Positions 61,095 to 64,000 of a stretch of DNA of 64,000 bases are shown piece after piece. Source of the stretch: Streptomyces sp. NBC_00273 (lineage in GTDB: Bacteria; Actinomycetota; Actinomycetes; Streptomycetales; Streptomycetaceae); NCBI RefSeq assembly GCF_036178145.1, contig NZ_CP108067.1, positions 4,898,001 to 4,962,000 on the forward strand, in the 5' to 3' direction. The notes under the pieces are model-generated. The model worked only from the letters and a program-made list of their open reading frames with translations, did no database searches and was not told the origin of the DNA. Numbering within the stretch: position 1 is the stretch's first letter; the number at the start of each line of letters is the position of its first letter. Both the position numbers and the translations under genes were made by a program.

Positions 61095-62294
61095 ATGACC
61101 GTCGGAGGGCGCGGGGACCCGGACCGCTCGGAGAGCTTCGGGGAGGAGCTGCTCGGGGTGTTCCTGGATCGTGCGCACGAACTGCCACCCCATCTGGTCG
61201 GCCCGCTCCTCGCGGAGACGGTGGCCCGGATGGGAGGCCGCGTACCGCAGATCCTGCTCCAGGACTACGGACAGCAGCAGCTGGTCCCCCTGCCCGCCGA
61301 TGGTGTGGCCGCCGGTGATCCGCAGCCCATCGACCGGTCCGAAGCCGGCCGGTGCTTCCTGGAGTCCCGCACCGTCGAAGTCTTGGCGCCCGACGGCGTA
61401 CGGATCCACCTGCCCCTGCTGGACGGCGGCGACCAGGTGGGGGTCCTCTCGGTCACCCTGGACAGGATCGACGACGACGCCCGCCGCCTCCTGCGCAGGA
61501 TCGCCGGCCTGGTGGCCGACCTGCTGCAGACCAAGAACGGCTACACCGACCTCTTCTTCCGGACCCGCCGCAGCGAACCGATGAGCGTGGCTGCGGAGAT
61601 CCAGTGGTCCCTGCTGCCCCCGCTGTCGATGGTGATGCCCCGCGTCGCGGTCGCCGGAGTCCTGGAGCCCGCCTACGCCGTGGCGGGGGACAGCTTCGAC
61701 TACGCCCTGAACGGCGAGGTCCTGCACCTCGCCATGGTCGATGCCATGGGGCACGGCCTGGACGCGGCCACGATGGCCACGGTGGCCATCGGTGCGTACC
61801 GTCACGCCCGCCGGATCAGCATCGAACTGTCCGAGATCTACCTCTTCATGGACCGGGCCGTCGCCGAGCAGTTCGACCCGGACCACTTCGTGACGGCCCA
61901 GATGATGCGCCTGGACACGGACACGGGGCGCCTCCAGTGGGTCAACGCGGGGCATCCCGCGCCGATGCTGATCCGCGCGCACCGCGTCGTGCGCCGTCTG
62001 GACAGCCCCACGACCCTCCCCGTCGGCTTCGGAGGGGCCCAGCCGCAGGTCAGCAGGGTGGAGCTGGAGCCGGGCGACCGCGTCCTCTGCTTCACCGACG
62101 GCCTGATCGAAGAGCATGAAAACGGGCAGGAGCAGTTCGGCGAGGATCAGCTGATCGACTGGGTGAACCAGCTGGAGCAGGCCGACCACGGGATCCGCAC
62201 GGTGGCCCGGGACCTGTCCCACACCCTCAAGCGGGCACGCGGCGAAACCACCTCGGACGACGCGACGCTCGTCCTGTTCGAATGGCGTGGATGA
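61095..62294 (+). CDS. SpoIIE-type PP2C phosphatase
   Basis: The 399-residue protein has an N-terminal GAF-like or phosphatase-sensor region (1-150) and a PP2C domain with AEIQWSLLPPLS, AGDSFDYALNG, AMVDAMGHGLDAATMATVAI and DDATLVLFEW. A GGAGG site lies 8 bases before the ATG. It diverges from the GNAT-AAA+ gene and is the second such phosphatase of the island. Confidence 0.9.
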   Translation: MTVGGRGDPDRSESFGEELLGVFLDRAHELPPHLVGPLLAETVARMGGRVPQILLQDYGQQQLVPLPADGVAAGDPQPIDRSEAGRCFLESRTVEVLAPDGVRIHLPLLDGGDQVGVLSVTLDRIDDDARRLLRRIAGLVADLLQTKNGYTDLFFRTRRSEPMSVAAEIQWSLLPPLSMVMPRVAVAGVLEPAYAVAGDSFDYALNGEVLHLAMVDAMGHGLDAATMATVAIGAYRHARRISIELSEIYLFMDRAVAEQFDPDHFVTAQMMRLDTDTGRLQWVNAGHPAPMLIRAHRVVRRLDSPTTLPVGFGGAQPQVSRVELEPGDRVLCFTDGLIEEHENGQEQFGEDQLIDWVNQLEQADHGIRTVARDLSHTLKRARGETTSDDATLVLFEWRG

Positions 62295-62375
62295 CGGAAG
62301 GCCGTGCCCCGCACCGAGAGACTCGAGTAGCGTGTTCTCGCAGGTCATAGGCCTCAGAGCGGCAAAGCGCCGAGC

Positions 62376-62420
62376 GGTTCCCACGCTCATGGAGCGGGTT
62401 CGGTTCCCGCCACCCGCTCC
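62376..62420 (+). repeat. Decayed att copy: tRNA-Gly 3' fragment
   Basis: The fragment matches the tRNA from GGTTCCCA through GCGGGTTCGGTTCCCGCC to the acceptor end with about five changes. It marks the right edge of the array. The stretch 62421-62436 retains a trace of the terminator (GACGAAGCCCCGGGTCAACG). Confidence 0.78.
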
Positions 62421-62436
62421 ATGACGAAGCCCCGGG

Positions 62437-63213
62437 TCAACGACCATCGGCGGGCGAGGCGCTGACGAGACCGTGCTCGTACACGGTGATGACCAGTTGC
62501 ACGCGGTCACGCAGGCCCAACTTGCCGATGGCACGGGAGATGTGGGTCTTCACGGTCAGCGGGCTGATCACCAGTGCGGCAGCGATCTCGCCGTTGGACA
62601 GCCCTTCCACCGTGCCCGACGTCGAAGGCCGGGGAGTCGCCGAGATCGCTGCCAGAGCCAGCCAGGCCAGGTTCAGGGCGATGACGATGCGTTCGGCCAG
62701 GCCCAGAGGGGCCGTGTGGGTGAGGGCCGTCTTGTCCACCAACGCCACCGCGAACAGCACGAACGCCACCGACGACGCCCACGCGAGCACGGTCAGCCCA
62801 CGGGTCTTCGAGGCCCGCGCGAGTTCGCGCCGCCACACCACGGTCAGCCGGACGATCGCGATGGCCAGGGCGAGGAACCCCGCCCAGGCCGCGACTCCGT
62901 GCACGCCGTCGGAGAGCGAGGGGCGGCTCCAGTTGCCCGGCGGGTCAGCCGGAAAGACGGCAGCCACCAGTACGCATCCCGCCCAGAAGTGCAGCAGCCA
63001 CCCGCCCCGTCCACTGCCGACGGCCCGGACCGCCACGGCCTCCGACCCGACCGCGACCGCCAGCTGTCCGACGGTCACCAGCCAGCCGTGCGGCAGGTTG
63101 ACGTACCTGCTGACGGTCTCGGCCAACGGGTCGTATCCCCTGTTGACCGCATCGGATATCGCGAAGGCGAGGACGGCGACGGCAAAGCCGGCCAGGGATA
63201 ATGTCTTGGTCAT
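62437..63213 (-). CDS. DUF998 membrane protein fused to a shortened LuxR helix-turn-helix
   Basis: The 258-residue protein has about six membrane helices of DUF998 type ([40 protein letters not shown]). Near residue 205 it switches to [20 protein letters not shown] and [20 protein letters not shown], a LuxR-type DNA-binding helix pair without the first LuxR helix (LTPREREVL). The junction lies close to an att fragment, so a fusion by rearrangement is likely. The DNA-binding tail may be inactive. Start 63213 chosen; 63237 possible. Confidence 0.65.
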   Translation of the reverse strand: MTKTLSLAGFAVAVLAFAISDAVNRGYDPLAETVSRYVNLPHGWLVTVGQLAVAVGSEAVAVRAVGSGRGGWLLHFWAGCVLVAAVFPADPPGNWSRPSLSDGVHGVAAWAGFLALAIAIVRLTVVWRRELARASKTRGLTVLAWASSVAFVLFAVALVDKTALTHTAPLGLAERIVIALNLAWLALAAISATPRPSTSGTVEGLSNGEIAAALVISPLTVKTHISRAIGKLGLRDRVQLVITVYEHGLVSASPADGR

Positions 63214-63315
63214 AGAGCCAGACAGTAGGTCTGGCATCGGCCCGGGAGCATCGTCCTCGACGCGTCATCCGAGCCTGCCTCAGCGGAGTACCCGACTACT
63301 CCGATCGAGGTACGT

Positions 63316-63783
63316 TCAACCCTTCTCCGGCTCCCGCCCCACTCTGCTACATCCGGAACCAGAGGTCGGGGTTCGTGGATCGTCGATGTCGAGCACAAGC
63401 TCGAACCCCGAGGTCGAACTGAAGGTAGCGACGTTTCCTGACAGTCGAATCCGATCGAACGGATTGGATTCGATGAAGAACATCGCCCAATGGAGCGCGC
63501 GGTCCACAGTCAACCGCGCAATGAACCCCTCCGACCCGTACGAGCCCTCGCCGCACCACAGCAGCCCCTCCTCTCCTAGGTCTACCGCGGCGAGCCCGTC
63601 GACCGAAGACACCCACGACGGATCGCCTTCCAGCACTTCATCGAGATCGAACGGGGCGAGCACCGTGAAACCCCTCGGTGTGGTGGGGTCGAGGGCGACA
63701 TCGTAGGAGTGCCCGTCGGCATGGTGGAGTGCGTCCTTGACGGGCAGCTCGAAGTCTTTCCACAGGCGTTCGATCGCGGTCAC
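63316..63783 (-). CDS. Hypothetical soluble protein
   Basis: The 155-residue protein starts at GTG (reading TAIERLWKDFELPVKDALHH) and has FTVLAPFDLDEVLEGDPSWV and LHWAMFFIESNPFDRIRLSG. The composition is beta-rich with no signal or membrane segment. No family is recognised. A GAGAG site precedes the start. Confidence 0.6.
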   Translation of the reverse strand: MTAIERLWKDFELPVKDALHHADGHSYDVALDPTTPRGFTVLAPFDLDEVLEGDPSWVSSVDGLAAVDLGEEGLLWCGEGSYGSEGFIARLTVDRALHWAMFFIESNPFDRIRLSGNVATFSSTSGFELVLDIDDPRTPTSGSGCSRVGREPEKG

Positions 63784-64000
63784 TTGCTCTCACATCTCCC
63801 GTTGCGCACCCACTCCGGCCCCCTGTTCCGGGATCTCCCATGGAACGCCTCGTCCCGGTGGTTGGTTCGCGCATCTCGATGAAGTACTACGCATGGATCT
63901 TCCTCCTGGGTTCCGGTTCCCGTCGTGGAGATCGCCGCTCCGGAGTCCATCGACGACGACCTGCCCGTCGACGCCCTCCCGCGTGCTCCCCCGCGCCCGC
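63784..64000. other. Window end without an identified gene
   Basis: One frame from about 63890 (VPVVEIAAPESIDDDLPVDA) looks coding but has no start or site and runs off the end. It may be the beginning of a gene beyond the window. Confidence 0.3.

Larger units (their letters stand above)
49723..62420. mobile_element. Two further tandem segments ending in tRNA-Gly 3' fragments
   Basis: Segments 49723-54515 and 54516-62420 each end on the right in a 45-base tRNA-Gly 3' fragment in the same orientation as the intact tRNA. This fits successive insertions at one tRNA gene (tandem accretion). Neither segment retains an integrase, so the assignment rests on the repeats and the accessory gene content. 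Confidence 0.45.

Noticed and set aside
63890..64000. Possible gene start at the right edge
   Set aside because: The coding-looking frame has no start codon with a binding site and is cut by the window end.

Overview
The window is a stretch of Streptomyces-type chromosome. Codon third positions are almost all G or C, GTG and TTG starts are frequent, HspR-regulated clpB and dnaK-grpE-dnaJ-hspR loci are present, and the gene neighbourhoods (kynurenine pathway, fbaA, pyrE, clpB, dnaK, dcd) are those of the Streptomyces core. No species can be named from the sequence alone.

Bases 1 to 33.7 kb are conserved core. In order: a phosphatase tail and a MASE1 membrane sensor; a tryptophan-degradation cluster (kynA, kynU and a kynurenine formamidase candidate); a DUF3151 gene with fbaA; a perfect parS palindrome; pyrE; an aldose epimerase; a membrane spermidine-synthase homologue with DUF2617; an aminotransferase; a membrane glycosyltransferase; a YbjN-like protein; clpB with an HspR operator; a small divergent locus encoding a LuxR regulator, an exported peptide with three DTGW repeats and a translationally coupled Rieske-like protein; the dnaK operon with HspR operators; a large Fe-S oxidoreductase; a Yip1 membrane protein; and dcd with a phosphoribosyltransferase.

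At 33669-33739 lies an intact tRNA-Gly(CCC). Three decayed copies of its 3' part follow, at 49680, 54471 and 62376, the first still carrying the tRNA's terminator hairpin. A tyrosine recombinase without its N-terminal half lies just inside the first copy. The 28.7 kb from the tRNA to the last copy therefore reads as tandem, now immobile, integrations at one tRNA gene.

This accessory region is rich in stress and dormancy functions: a cold-shock protein, a DEAD-box RNA helicase whose ribosome binding site lies in a hairpin, a CBS protein, a STAS protein, Hsp18 with its regulator, two DUF2267 proteins, CsbD, two SpoIIE-type phosphatases, a PRC-barrel protein, two DUF5994 proteins and a GNAT-AAA+ fusion. 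It also holds two TetR loci and one MocR locus with visible palindromic operators, an MFS exporter and many gene fragments.

The most unusual element is a long, non-coding, promoter-proximal leader packed with GCAGT repeats (18 in 375 bases). It ends in a strong hairpin just before a small BldC-like MerR gene. The leader is present twice, 5.8 kb apart. In one copy the regulator gene is intact; in the other only a fragment remains. The two hairpins keep pairing through a compensatory base change.
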